In this document: positions 1 through 7,375 of the stretch, piece after piece
Numbering within the stretch: position 1 is the first letter of the stretch
How the letters are laid out: every line of letters starts with the position of its first letter
Origin: CAZGYE01 sp964530165
Lineage (GTDB): Bacteria > Planctomycetota > Planctomycetia > Planctomycetales > Planctomycetaceae
Direction: 5' to 3'
Length of the DNA: 9,824 nt
Assembly (NCBI GenBank): GCA_964530165.1
Contig: CAZGYE010000224.1
Location: 1-9,824, forward strand
Position numbers and translations under genes: made by a program
Notes under the pieces: generated by a model
The model's database searches: none
Told to the model about the DNA's origin: nothing
The model's input: only the letters and a program-made list of their open reading frames with translations

Positions 1-45
1 CCAGGGCTCGCGCCCTGGGCTACCTCCTTCCGCCCCTACCGGGGC
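1..45. repeat. Double-hairpin repeat at the window edge, read in frame in the TolC gene
   Basis: Two hairpins are visible. The first pairs CCAGGGC (1-7) with GCCCTGG (12-18) around a 4-nt loop. The second pairs GCCCC (32-36) with GGGGC (41-45) around TACC. The sequence between them, ending in CGCCCCTACCGGGGC, resembles a short repeat I recall from planctomycete intergenic regions. Here it lies in an open frame continuous with the TolC-family gene and would encode a Pro/Gly-rich linker (RPGLPPSAPTGAF). The left part may be cut off by the window, so the full element is not seen. Confidence 0.55.
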
Positions 46-1435
46 TTTTCAAACAGGCTCTGAAGCCGCAACCGGTTTGCAGCAAACCGACGCGAACGGT
101 TCGCTCGTCGAAATGCCCCACGATCGGTATCCGATCGACTTGCCCACTGCGCTGCGTTTGGCCGGCGCGGACAATTGGAGCGTTCAATTGGCGACGGAAC
201 GGGTCCGCGAGGTGCAGGCCCGTCTTCGTGCCGCCAAGCTGCTGTGGGTGCCTTCGCTGAATGCCGGGGTCGGCTACACAAAGCACGACGGACAAATCCA
301 GGACACCGGCGGTGAGGTGATTGACGTCAGCCGCAATTCGCTGTTCGTCGGCGGCGGGGCCGTCACCAGCGGTGCATCGCTTGCCGGCGGATCGGGCGGC
401 CCGGCGCGGCTGTCGGTCGATCTGTCCGTAGCCGACGCCATCTTCGAGCCGCTGGCGGCCCGGCAACTGGTCTCCGCCGAGCAGTCCGGCCAATCGGCCA
501 CCTTCAACGACACGCTGCTGTCCGCCGCCGAGGCCTACTACGACCTTCTCGGTGCTCAGGGTCAACTGGCGATTGCCCGGCAGAATGACCAAGATGCCGA
601 CAAAGTGCTGAAACTGACCGAAGCGTTCGTCGAGGTTGGAAAGGGATCGAAGGCGGATACCGCCCGCGCCAAAGTTGAAGCGTCGACGCGGAAACAAGAA
701 ATCGTCCAAGCCGAGATGAGCGTGAAAGTGGCCTCGGCGGAGCTGGCCCGGCTGCTCCAATTGGACGCCGATAAACTGGCGCCCGAGATCACTCTCTACG
801 CCCCCGAGGACAAACCGGTCCCGGTTGAGTTGGTGCAGGAATCGACGCCGCTGTCGGCATTGGTGGCCCTTGGGCTGAGTTCGCGGCCTGAGGTCGCCGA
901 GTCACAAGCCCGGCTGGAAGCCGCCCGTCAGCGAGCGCGCGCGGAGCGATTGCGGCCGTTGATTCCGAACGTCCACGTCGGGGCCTCCGCAGGCGGTTTC
1001 GGTGGCGGGACGGGCGACAACCTGCACCAGTTGGACGGACGCGGCGATTTCGACGTGTTGGCGGTCTGGCAGCTCAAGAACCTGGGGTTCGGTTCCCAGG
1101 CGGCACGAGAAGAGCGTAGCAGCCAATTCCGGCAAGCGCTGTTGAACAAGTACCGCATCCGCGATCGCGTCGCCACCGATGTCAGCACGGCCTACCACCA
1201 GGTCCATGCCGGGCGGAGACAGATCTCCCTGACCGAGGCCACGATCCAGCAGGCACAGGAGTCGTTTGACCGGAACATCACGCGGATAAAGGGACTCGAA
1301 GGGCTTCCGCTGGAAGCCCTTCAGGCGGTCGAAGCTGTGGCCCAGGCCCGAGGCCGGCATCTGTCGGCCGTCATCGACTACAACAAATCGCAGACCCGCT
1401 TGTTGCGGGCCATCGGCCGGCCGATCGCCGAATAA
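2..1435 (+). CDS. TolC-family outer membrane efflux protein (5' end outside window)
   Basis: This is a TolC-like outer-membrane channel component, the exit duct of a type I secretion or RND/ABC efflux system. The frame is open from base 2 to the TAA at 1433-1435, with no stop upstream of the TTG at 77, so the true start and signal peptide probably lie before the window; 477 residues are visible. Two OEP-type halves can be seen. The first starts at about YPIDLPTALRLAGADN and has the amphipathic pattern VREVQARLRAAKLLWVPSLN, then a Gly/Ser-rich strand region. The second starts at LGLSSRPEVAESQARLEAAR and is followed by RLRPLIPNVHVGASAG. The long Ala/Gln-rich helices between them fit the periplasmic coiled-coil barrel. 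The C-terminus (RLLRAIGRPIAE) looks complete. The N-terminal linker is built from a repeat (1-45). Partner genes (membrane fusion protein, inner-membrane pump) are not in the window; they could lie upstream. Confidence 0.88.
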   Translation, partial: QGSRPGLPPSAPTGAFQTGSEAATGLQQTDANGSLVEMPHDRYPIDLPTALRLAGADNWSVQLATERVREVQARLRAAKLLWVPSLNAGVGYTKHDGQIQDTGGEVIDVSRNSLFVGGGAVTSGASLAGGSGGPARLSVDLSVADAIFEPLAARQLVSAEQSGQSATFNDTLLSAAEAYYDLLGAQGQLAIARQNDQDADKVLKLTEAFVEVGKGSKADTARAKVEASTRKQEIVQAEMSVKVASAELARLLQLDADKLAPEITLYAPEDKPVPVELVQESTPLSALVALGLSSRPEVAESQARLEAARQRARAERLRPLIPNVHVGASAGGFGGGTGDNLHQLDGRGDFDVLAVWQLKNLGFGSQAAREERSSQFRQALLNKYRIRDRVATDVSTAYHQVHAGRRQISLTEATIQQAQESFDRNITRIKGLEGLPLEALQAVEAVAQARGRHLSAVIDYNKSQTRLLRAIGRPIAE

Positions 1436-1439
1436 CCTG

Positions 1440-1557
1440 GGATTATTCATAGAAACCCAAACCGACGACTTGTCGTCGCTGCACGTGCCATGAAACCAGT
1501 GGATTGCGACAACAAGTTGTCGGTTTGGGTGCCACGACGACAGCCTATGAATGATCC
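1440..1557. repeat. MITE/REPIN-like palindromic element between convergent genes
   Basis: The outer ends are GGATTATTCATAG (1440-1452) and CTATGAATGATCC (1545-1557), inverted with 12 of 13 matches. Inside are two 25-nt arms (1455-1479 and 1506-1530), inverted to each other with two mismatches. Each arm contains its own perfect 7-2-7 hairpin: CGACGAC-TT-GTCGTCG (1463-1478) and CGACAAC-AA-GTTGTCG (1507-1522). The element starts 4 nt after the TolC-gene stop and ends 34 nt before the stop of the opposing remnant, so it fills the convergent gap. It could work as a bidirectional terminator, but I see no T-tract next to either hairpin. Confidence 0.8.
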
Positions 1558-1591
1558 GGGATAACACACAGTGCGCACGAACAAAATTCCG

Positions 1592-2326
1592 TCACGGAAT
1601 CGAATTCAAATACGCCAGCACATCGGCCATTCCCTCGACGTCAAGCTCTGTCTCGAGTCCTTCCGGCATGAACGATAGCCCGGTGCTCTTGAGTTCGTCG
1701 ATGTCGACTCTGAGAATCGTCGCGTTGGTTTCGTCGGGCCGTTGGATTGTGACGCTGTTGGATGATTCGCTGATGATCATGCCGGTGAAGATGCGGCCGT
1801 CCACGTCGACCAGCACATAGCTGAGGAACTGCGGTTTGACTTCGCGGTTGGGGTCGAGGATGTTGAGCAGGATGGCAGCGTCGCCTCGGTTGCGGATTGC
1901 GGAAAGTTCAGCCCCGATTTGCGTCGCAAGCGCGCCCAGCAAACGACGTCCATCGGTCGAAACGCGAAAACTCGCATCGGAAATCAGAATGCGAACGACC
2001 TCCCCCGCCCCGTCGCTCAGCGAACGGAGTGCAGCCAGCCGAATCCAGCCGTCGCTGCTCTCACGCAGCAGCAGCCTGGCAATCGCGCGGTCTCTCGCCG
2101 CACCCGGCACGGCTCCGAGCGAGTACGCCAGTTGATACCGGACGCGCAAGTCGGGATCATCGGTGAGTTCATCCAGTCTCGCACGGATGATCGGCGATGC
2201 GGCGGCAAAGCGTTCCGACAGCCGAACCGCTTGTTCCCGCACGCGCGGGTCCGGATCGTTCAGTGCGGTCAAAACGTCTCCCGCGTCGAGCGAACTGACT
2301 CCGTCGAGCGCATACAGTGCGTGCAT
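1592..2326 (-). pseudogene. C-terminal remnant of HEAT-repeat / putative heme-binding protein
   Basis: The reading frame shows three HEAT-like units, around VLTALNDPDPRVREQAVRLS, LDELTDDPDLRVRYQLAYSL and GWIRLAALRSLSDG. These are followed by the tail of the planctomycete putative heme-binding domain (TIGR02603-like): ILDPNREVKPQFLSYVLV, DGRIFTGMI, IDELKSTGLSFMPEGLE and DVLAYLNSI. In intact relatives a CxxCH heme motif lies between the HEAT part and this tail. Here GALATQIGAE runs directly into LSAIRNRGDAAILLNILDPN and no CxxCH is present, which suggests an internal deletion. The N-terminal propeller and dehydrogenase-like parts usual for the family are also missing. The given upper bound is the ATG at 2324-2326; the same frame stays open to the 3' end of the next gene (2509) but is not convincingly homologous there. 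About 180 bp (2327-2508) is therefore probably decayed sequence. A translated short HEAT protein cannot be excluded, but a relic is more likely. Confidence 0.7.
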
Positions 2327-2508
2327 GCAACCGACCACATGGAGAGAACGGCCAACAACATGACCGCCCTTGTCCAAACCAACTTCGAGTCGTTCATCGC
2401 GTTGTCTTTCGCTCTCCCGAGCGTCAACTGTTCTTGATTGACGGGACAAAGCCTCATTCGTTTCGACGACCCTATCCCAATCGGCGCGGGTGGTCAAGCA
2501 GCAGTCAC

Positions 2509-3612
2509 TCAGGCGTTTCTGTACTTTTCGATCGCCGTTTGAGAGATCTCCAAGCCGAGCCCCGGAGTCTGCGGCGGAAACATCCGGCCGTTTTCTATCC
2601 GCGGCGGTTCGGTATACGCTGCGGTCAACCAGGGCATGTATTCCAGGCCGTCGACGCCGGGCAGTCCACAGGCGAGATGCACCGAGGCTTCCATCATCAG
2701 ATGCGGTGCAACCGGCCGGCCGGCGGTGCTCGACATCGCGACAACCTTCGCAAACTCGGTGATGCCGCCGACGTGCGTGATATCCGGCTGCACAATGTCG
2801 ACGGCGTCGGCCCGTAGATAGGCGTCGATCTCGAACCGCGATCCGAGCGTTTCGCCCAGGGCGATCGGAATGTCGAGCGCTGCGGCCAGCCGTGCGTGTC
2901 CGGGCGGATCTTCGCAGATCATCGGTTCTTCGAACCACGCCAGACCGAGTTGCTCGAACTCGCGGCCCATGCGGAGTGCCGTGGAATAGTCGCATTTCTG
3001 ATTCGCATCGACGGCAATCCACACGTCGTCGCCCAACGCCTTGCGCACGGCCCGCACGCGATTGAGATCGACCGCCGGGTCGTCGTGCCCGACCTTCAGT
3101 TTGACGCCCCGCATGCCCTGGTTCAGATAATCCTCGGCGGCAGCCACGATTTCGTCCACACTCATGTTCAACCAACCGCCGTCGGAGCCGTACAGCGGGG
3201 CACTTTCTCTCGCGCCGCCGAGCAGCTTGTAGAGCGGTTGTCCGCATGCTTTGCCTTTCAGGTCCCACAGCGCCAGATCGATTGCCGAGCGCGCGTGACA
3301 GACCAGTCCATGCCGGCCGATGCACTGCACCTGCCAGTACAGCTTCTGCCACAGCCGTTCGTGATCCAATGGATCTTCACCGACAAGCGAGTCGGCGAGA
3401 TCTTCGTTGAGGGTCGTTATCGCGGCCTTTCCGCCTCCGCCAAGACTCCAGGCAAATCCCAGTCCGTCGAGACCGGCGTCCGTCTTGACGTTCACGACCG
3501 GCATGAAGATGGTTTCATGGGCCGCCCCTCGGCCGCCGCTCGAAGCCCCGGAGACCACGGGCCGCTCCAAAGGCAGCTCGAGAAGAAACGCTTCGATCGC
3601 TGTGATGCGCAT
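2509..3612 (-). CDS. Enolase superfamily enzyme, mandelate racemase subgroup (probable sugar-acid dehydratase or racemase)
   Basis: This 367-aa protein has the usual length of the mandelate racemase / muconate lactonizing enzyme family. These enzymes abstract the alpha proton of a carboxylate substrate with Mg2+ help; many act on aldonic or uronic acids. Visible residues: the N-terminal capping domain (1-125, with SAIDLALWDLKGKACGQPLY); the K-x-K base motif K171/K173 (VKLKVG); metal ligands D202 (VDAN), E228 (FEEP) and E254 (GET); and the D277 / H304 dyad (QPDITHVGG, APHLM). With KxK and His-Asp both present it belongs to the MR subgroup rather than the MLE or enolase subgroup. All catalytic positions look intact. 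The start at 3612 is backed by AGGTGA a few bases upstream. No transporter or dehydrogenase of a sugar-acid pathway is adjacent, so the substrate cannot be told. Its 3' neighbour is the HEAT/heme relic on the same strand; a regulator is not seen. Confidence 0.9.
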   Translation of the reverse strand: MRITAIEAFLLELPLERPVVSGASSGGRGAAHETIFMPVVNVKTDAGLDGLGFAWSLGGGGKAAITTLNEDLADSLVGEDPLDHERLWQKLYWQVQCIGRHGLVCHARSAIDLALWDLKGKACGQPLYKLLGGARESAPLYGSDGGWLNMSVDEIVAAAEDYLNQGMRGVKLKVGHDDPAVDLNRVRAVRKALGDDVWIAVDANQKCDYSTALRMGREFEQLGLAWFEEPMICEDPPGHARLAAALDIPIALGETLGSRFEIDAYLRADAVDIVQPDITHVGGITEFAKVVAMSSTAGRPVAPHLMMEASVHLACGLPGVDGLEYMPWLTAAYTEPPRIENGRMFPPQTPGLGLEISQTAIEKYRNA

Positions 3613-3692
3613 GAGGTCACCTGATGCTTCAATCGTACCGAACGCCAGAGCTTTCCATCAACTCTGCGCAGCGATTCGCTCCTTCCAGAAGT

Positions 3693-3842
3693 AGTCTCAA
3701 AACCTGATTTCGGGAGGGCGAAGCTCCCGCTGAGCAGGTTTGTCGTATGAAAGCCCACGGGTGGCAACCCGTGGGTCCCGCCGGTTGCCACCGGCGGGCT
3801 TTGTCGGCTCGGCGGGAGCCTCGCCCTCCCGGTTTTGAGACT
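3693..3842. repeat. 150-bp nested inverted-repeat element (GEAPAEP type)
   Basis: The outer arms are 3693-3730 and 3812-3842. They begin with AGTCTCAAAACC and end with GGTTTTGAGACT, and continue as GGGAGGGCGAAGCTCCCGC on the left and GCGGGAGCCTCGCCCTCCC on the right. Apart from a 7-nt extra segment (TGATTTC) in the left arm they differ at one position over 31 bp. The minus-strand reading gives GEAPAEP, a peptide signature I associate with planctomycete dispersed repeats. Between the arms sits a second element with two hairpins (3754-3798). I see no transposase and no obvious target duplication. It lies about 80 bp upstream of the enolase-superfamily gene start. Confidence 0.8.
3754..3798. repeat. 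Paired 9-4-9 hairpins nested inside the larger element
   Basis: Hairpin one: CCCACGGGT (3754-3762), loop GGCA, ACCCGTGGG (3767-3775). One base later comes hairpin two: CCCGCCGGT (3777-3785), loop TGCC, ACCGGCGGG (3790-3798). Both stems are perfect. The second hairpin is close to the reverse complement of the first: the loops are exact reverse complements, and the stem differences are compensated on the opposite side. Flanking AAAGCCC (3750-3756) and GGGCTTT (3796-3802) extend the overall symmetry. Confidence 0.8.
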
Positions 3843-3861
3843 GCCTCTCGAACGCGATCTC

Positions 3862-3983
3862 GGTAGGGCGTGTGCAACACGCCGCGACTTCTACGCGCAG
3901 ACCTCGGTTCCCTTCAGCGCAGGTCGGGGGAACTCCGACCCGCACGCAGAGCACGATTCCCGGTCGCGCGGAGCGCTGCGACC
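3862..3983. repeat. Cluster of small hairpins downstream of the ABC operon
   Basis: The gene-free stretch 3843-4010 holds three small hairpins and no supported gene. They are GGCGTGT / ACACGCC (3867-3873, 3877-3883, loop GCA); GGTCGG / CCGACC (3922-3927, 3935-3940); and GGTCGC / GCGACC (3962-3967, 3978-3983). They lie just past the stop of the last operon gene on the minus strand and could help end its transcription, but none has a convincing T-run. The first two may again be dispersed repeats. The third is weak and may be chance in GC-rich DNA. Confidence 0.4.
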
Positions 3984-4010
3984 ACATGCGGGACACGCTT
4001 CTCGCAACGG

Positions 4011-5357
4011 CTAGCGACGGTGGAAGAGGGACCCCATCAGCCCCGGCAGCCCCAGCAGAAAGACGAAAACCAGCCAGATGTAACTTCGCGGCTGACCGTA
4101 GCGTTTCTGCCAGCGGTCACACACGACCGTCAAGCCTGCTGCAAAAAGAGCGACGACCAACAGTGCCGGCCACGTCTCCGCCAACGACCAGGCCAGCGCC
4201 GCCGGATAATCGTCTGCCGCACCGCGCGACAGCTCTTCCATAGGTACCGCAAAGGCCGACATTGCCGCGACGATGATGGGGACCGGCATAGCTGCCGCGG
4301 TAAGAAACGACGGTTCTCTCGGCCCGCTGCCCCACTGATGTGTCAGGATGTTTTCTTCGCGACGGACAACTTCTCCTGTGGCAGTGATCCAGGTAAGATT
4401 GGTAGTGGAAGCCCAGCTGGTCTTGCTGTGGCGCAAGAACTGAAGTAGTGCTCTGCCGTCGTACAGTTCGTAGAACGTGAAGTCCACATCGCGGAGCTCG
4501 GCCGGAATCAAATAGGCGCGGCTGTCTCCCGTATCGGGTTCGTGCAGGACCACCTCACTCGCTGTGCGAGCCGCCAGAACCAACTTGCTAGGCCGCCTCA
4601 AGCTGGTACTTTCATTCTCGCTCCCGTCAACCGGTCGGCGGAAGCCCTGCAGGGAAAGCAGCCCGGGCAGTTTCAATTCGACGTGAACAGCCCGCTTCTG
4701 CAGGTCAACCCGGTAAACCCGGTCTTCCGATTGCAGGAAGACAATCGGCCGAACCGTCTCGCGAGAAGCAGGAACGCTCGCATAATAACCGTAATTGGTC
4801 TGCTGTGTTGTGACGAGCCCACGGCTGTAGGCGAGGTTCAAACCATTCACCGGAAATTGCCGCTCTTCGCGCGGCTTCTCAGGCTGGAGTCCATCGAGGC
4901 CGATATAACCGACCCGCAACCGCGTTTTGCTGTCGTAGCCGACAAAATAGCCGCGGCCGTCTCGTTCGCCGTCGTGGATGAAGTACCAGAATACAGGTGG
5001 GAACTTCATCGCACCGACGCGCCCGACGCGCCCGCGCCACCCAAGCTGGTTATATTCGATGGTTGATTTCACGCCCAGGGAGACGCCGGGCAACCATTCA
5101 TTCTCTTCTTCTTTGACGGAAATCGACCGGCCGTTCAGCAGGCGGTAGGTTCTGGTTGCCGGGTATCTGGTGGACGATACGATGACTGGGGTGCCATCGG
5201 TCGTAATCTGTAAATTCTCCCAGGTACGTCTTGCTCGGGTTCGCTCTTGCCAGGTTGCGATGCAGAACCCGGCGACGAACCCGTAAACAATCGCAAACCC
5301 CACGGCGATGATTGTGGCCAGACACAATGGATGGAGGATTTTGGTTCGCTTTTCCAT
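4011..5357 (-). CDS. 448-aa membrane protein with large soluble domain, last gene of the GntR-ABC operon
   Basis: I do not recognise a named family. The start chosen is the ATG at 5357 (MEKRTKILHP), 11 nt after the permease stop, with AGGTG upstream; a longer open frame further upstream overlaps the permease gene and is a shadow. One membrane helix lies at about 11-36 (LATIIAVGFAIVYGFVAGF). A large hydrophilic part follows (about 40-350), rich in short beta-like stretches (YFVGYDSKTRLRVGYIGLDG, DRVYRVDLQKRAVHVELKLP), and then hydrophobic segments at about 351-372, 396-413 and 425-444. The first helix and the C-terminal helices probably bracket a domain outside the cytoplasmic membrane. Position and spacing suggest it works with the ABC pair, for example as a sensor or accessory subunit, or as a fused extra permease part. 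The gene ends with TAG at 4011-4013. A beta-propeller or similar fold is possible but not shown. Confidence 0.8.
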   Translation of the reverse strand: MEKRTKILHPLCLATIIAVGFAIVYGFVAGFCIATWQERTRARRTWENLQITTDGTPVIVSSTRYPATRTYRLLNGRSISVKEEENEWLPGVSLGVKSTIEYNQLGWRGRVGRVGAMKFPPVFWYFIHDGERDGRGYFVGYDSKTRLRVGYIGLDGLQPEKPREERQFPVNGLNLAYSRGLVTTQQTNYGYYASVPASRETVRPIVFLQSEDRVYRVDLQKRAVHVELKLPGLLSLQGFRRPVDGSENESTSLRRPSKLVLAARTASEVVLHEPDTGDSRAYLIPAELRDVDFTFYELYDGRALLQFLRHSKTSWASTTNLTWITATGEVVRREENILTHQWGSGPREPSFLTAAAMPVPIIVAAMSAFAVPMEELSRGAADDYPAALAWSLAETWPALLVVALFAAGLTVVCDRWQKRYGQPRSYIWLVFVFLLGLPGLMGSLFHRR

Positions 5358-5368
5358 CAGTACACCTG

Positions 5369-6025
5369 TCACGAGAAGTCTTGCGTGCGAGTTGTCAGGT
5401 AGATCCCGGCCAGCAGGAAGGCATCTGTTATCAGAACAATTGCAATTCCCGCCTTCGGGAAAAAGGGAGTGACCGCGACAAAGAATGCCACTCCTCCGGC
5501 GGCGACCAGCGGCAGCAATCGTGTGCCGTACCACCGCGCTTCTCGAACGCCACACAGAAAGGACGCCAAGTACAACATCGTGAAACAAAACCAGAACATC
5601 CACACTTTTGAAGTCATCGCCCACTCGAACGGGCCGGCGTGCGTGCCCGGCACACTGGCCCACCACGCGTAAGCCAGTATCGGCAGCGCGGTGCAGATCA
5701 AGTACACCACCAGGCCGGTCAACAGTTTCACTCCGATCAACCACCTGCGGCTCATCGGACGGTGCAGCAGAAACAACCATGTGCCCCGAAGCGATTCCCA
5801 CATCGTCTGCCGAAAACCCAGGGCGATCGCCAGGCAAGGCGCAAAGAGGCAAAAGACGAAGTCGAAGCCATCGTCGACGAACGGAACGTGATGCACCGGC
5901 TGAATTCGCATGCGCTCAAAGTCGATTCCCATGAAGTTGGCCACCGCGAACGCGAACACGACCAGGGTGACGCCGGCCAGCCACCAGATCTCACGCAGCT
6001 CCTTGAGCGCCAGAGCTTTCCACAT
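5369..6025 (-). CDS. ABC-2-type transporter permease subunit
   Basis: Membrane partner of the ATPase encoded just upstream. With the start at 6025 (MWKALALKELREIWWLAG) it has 218 residues and about six hydrophobic segments: 14-32, 55-72, 100-122, 140-160, 170-187 and 190-208. The opening LALKELRE followed by a helix is typical of ABC-2 permeases, in which a cytoplasmic amphipathic stretch precedes the first membrane helix. The segment FRQTMWESLRGTWLFLLHRPMSRRWLIGVKLL (split here by the helix boundary at about 100) matches the coupling region common in this class. The start codon lies inside the end of the ATPase gene (35-nt overlap), so translation is probably coupled. An earlier in-frame start at 6070 would add 15 residues of unlikely composition. 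The substrate is unknown; linkage to a GntR repressor points to an inducible exporter or envelope-stress pump like the ytr operon of Bacillus. Confidence 0.85.
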   Translation of the reverse strand: MWKALALKELREIWWLAGVTLVVFAFAVANFMGIDFERMRIQPVHHVPFVDDGFDFVFCLFAPCLAIALGFRQTMWESLRGTWLFLLHRPMSRRWLIGVKLLTGLVVYLICTALPILAYAWWASVPGTHAGPFEWAMTSKVWMFWFCFTMLYLASFLCGVREARWYGTRLLPLVAAGGVAFFVAVTPFFPKAGIAIVLITDAFLLAGIYLTTRTQDFS

Positions 6026-6941
6026 CGGATTCCTCCCCCACGAAAATCGGCAGCGAGCGTCTCGGCCCACGGGTGTACTCGATGAATGCGTCTTCCAGGT
6101 TCAGTTCCAGCACCTCCAACGACCGCGGCGAGAGCGACTCCACGATTTGACGATGCTCGTCTCCGTAGCCGACGATGACCAATTCGAGCTTCGAGCCGAC
6201 CTGCCGATTGCTGACCAAACCTTTGCAGCCGGGAAACGACGGCGGGGCTCCCGCAAACGTCAGCACGACCTTTCTGACCGAATCCTTGAAGTGCTCGGTC
6301 GGACAGTCGACACGCAGCACACCGTCGACCAGAATTCCGATGCGATCCGCCACGCGATCGACGTCTCCCAGAATGTGCGAGCTGAACAGGATGGTTCGGC
6401 CCTGCCGTTGAATGATCTGGATCATCGACTCGAGGAAATCGCGGCGGACGACCGTGTCCAACCCGAGAGTCGGGTCGTCCAGAATCAGCAACTCCGGGTC
6501 GGGTGCAACCGCCATTGCCAGCGACACCTGAGCTCGTTCACCCTTCGACAGCCGGCGGATCTTCGCTCGCCGCGGCAGCTCGAAGTGGTCGAGAATCTGC
6601 TCCAGCAAGCGATCGTTCCAAGTCGGATAGAACGGCCGTGTGAATCGCACCACGTCGCCAATCGTCATCCAGCCGTACAACGGATGCCCCTCGGCGAGGT
6701 AGGCGATCCGCGCCCGCGTCTCGGGCCGCAGCTGATCGGCCGCCTCCCCCAACAGCTCCGCCCGTCCGTAATTCGGCTGGACCATGCCCAGCAGCATCTT
6801 GATGGCCGTCGACTTGCCGGCACCGTTACGGCCCAAAAACCCGTACACCGAACCACGGGGAACGCGCAGGTCCAGCGAGTCGACGACCGGGCGGCGGCCG
6901 TAATACTTCGTCAGTCGATGTGTGGTGATTGCATCTGGCAT
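5991..6941 (-). CDS. ABC transporter ATP-binding protein (YtrB-like)
   Basis: ATPase subunit, 316 aa from the ATG at 6941 (MPDAITTHRLTKYYG). Motifs: Walker A GRNGAGKST (37-45); ABC signature in the form LSKGERAQ (131-138) instead of LSGGQ; Walker B LLILDDPTLGLD (151-162), with Asp156 where the catalytic Glu normally stands; and the H-loop His189 in LFSSHI. The Q-loop position carries Glu84 (YLAEGHPLYG). I recall the same LDDP form in related planctomycete proteins, so it is probably a lineage trait and not damage. Residues from about 215 form an extra C-terminal region. The start lies 17 nt after the repressor stop, with AGGA upstream; an earlier ATG at 6989 would overlap the repressor gene by 31 nt and is less likely. 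The downstream overlap with the permease gene indicates one transcript. Confidence 0.9.
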   Translation of the reverse strand: MPDAITTHRLTKYYGRRPVVDSLDLRVPRGSVYGFLGRNGAGKSTAIKMLLGMVQPNYGRAELLGEAADQLRPETRARIAYLAEGHPLYGWMTIGDVVRFTRPFYPTWNDRLLEQILDHFELPRRAKIRRLSKGERAQVSLAMAVAPDPELLILDDPTLGLDTVVRRDFLESMIQIIQRQGRTILFSSHILGDVDRVADRIGILVDGVLRVDCPTEHFKDSVRKVVLTFAGAPPSFPGCKGLVSNRQVGSKLELVIVGYGDEHRQIVESLSPRSLEVLELNLEDAFIEYTRGPRRSLPIFVGEESDVESSGAQGAA

Positions 6942-6958
6942 CGTGGTTGGGGTCCTGT

Positions 6959-7363
6959 TCACTTCGTTCCCGACCTGGATGGATTCCACTGAAACTGACC
7001 GACACGATCCGACACGGCGGCAACGACCTCCTCGGCAGAGAACCCGAGATACACCGCCTCGGTCAAAAAGCCGTCGAGCAGCTCGCGCAGTTTCTCCTTG
7101 CGGGCCTTGGTTGCCAGCTCCGCCCTCGGCTGGGCCACAAATACTCCCAAACCTTGCCGCGTATTGAGCACCCTGTCTCGTTCCAGTTCGGTATACGCGC
7201 GGGCCACCGTGTTCGGGTTGACGACCAGAATCCGGGAAAGCTCCCGGACCGAGGGCAGCCGCTCATCGACGCGCAGTTTTCCCCGCGCCACCGCCTCGCG
7301 GATTTGACTCGCCAACTGCCGATAAATCGGCAGTCGGCTGGACGGACTGATCTGGAATTCCAT
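6959..7363 (-). CDS. GntR-family transcriptional regulator, YtrA subfamily
   Basis: This is a 134-aa DNA-binding repressor candidate. The winged helix-turn-helix spans about residues 10-78: LPIYRQLASQIREAV is the typical entry helix, LPSVRELSRILVVNPNTVARAY the recognition unit, and GLGVFVA the wing end. After it there is only a short helical tail (KARKEKLRELLDGFLTEAV), which is the YtrA pattern, without a large effector domain. The start at 7363 (MEFQISPSSR) follows GAGGT at good distance; a longer frame to 7510 would run through the promoter and operator and is rejected. It is the first gene of the operon gntR-ATPase-permease-membrane protein. A perfect palindrome overlaps its -10 box, so autorepression of the whole operon is likely. 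What signal releases it cannot be read from the sequence. Confidence 0.92.
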   Translation of the reverse strand: MEFQISPSSRLPIYRQLASQIREAVARGKLRVDERLPSVRELSRILVVNPNTVARAYTELERDRVLNTRQGLGVFVAQPRAELATKARKEKLRELLDGFLTEAVYLGFSAEEVVAAVSDRVGQFQWNPSRSGTK

Positions 7364-7375
7364 GGAGACCTCACA

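Noticed and set aside
1440..1557. Standard rho-independent terminator
   Set aside because: Strong hairpins are present but no T-run follows either one; termination by other means remains possible.
2327..3352. Long minus-strand frame continuing upstream of the HEAT/heme remnant (586 codons in all)
   Set aside because: From 2509 on it lies antisense-frame-shifted over the intact enolase-superfamily gene and has the Arg-rich composition of a shadow frame; only the part below about 2326 resembles a real family.
3629..3996. Small frames of 83 to 99 codons in the gap between the enolase-family gene and the ABC operon
   Set aside because: Their sequence is almost entirely translation of the nested repeats.
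5358..5852. N-terminal extension of the 448-aa membrane protein
   Set aside because: The extension overlaps the permease gene out of frame; the ATG at 5357 has a binding site and normal operon spacing.
5910..6992. 360-codon plus-strand frame opposite the ABC ATPase
   Set aside because: It is fully antisense to a gene with clear Walker and signature motifs and shows no domain of its own.
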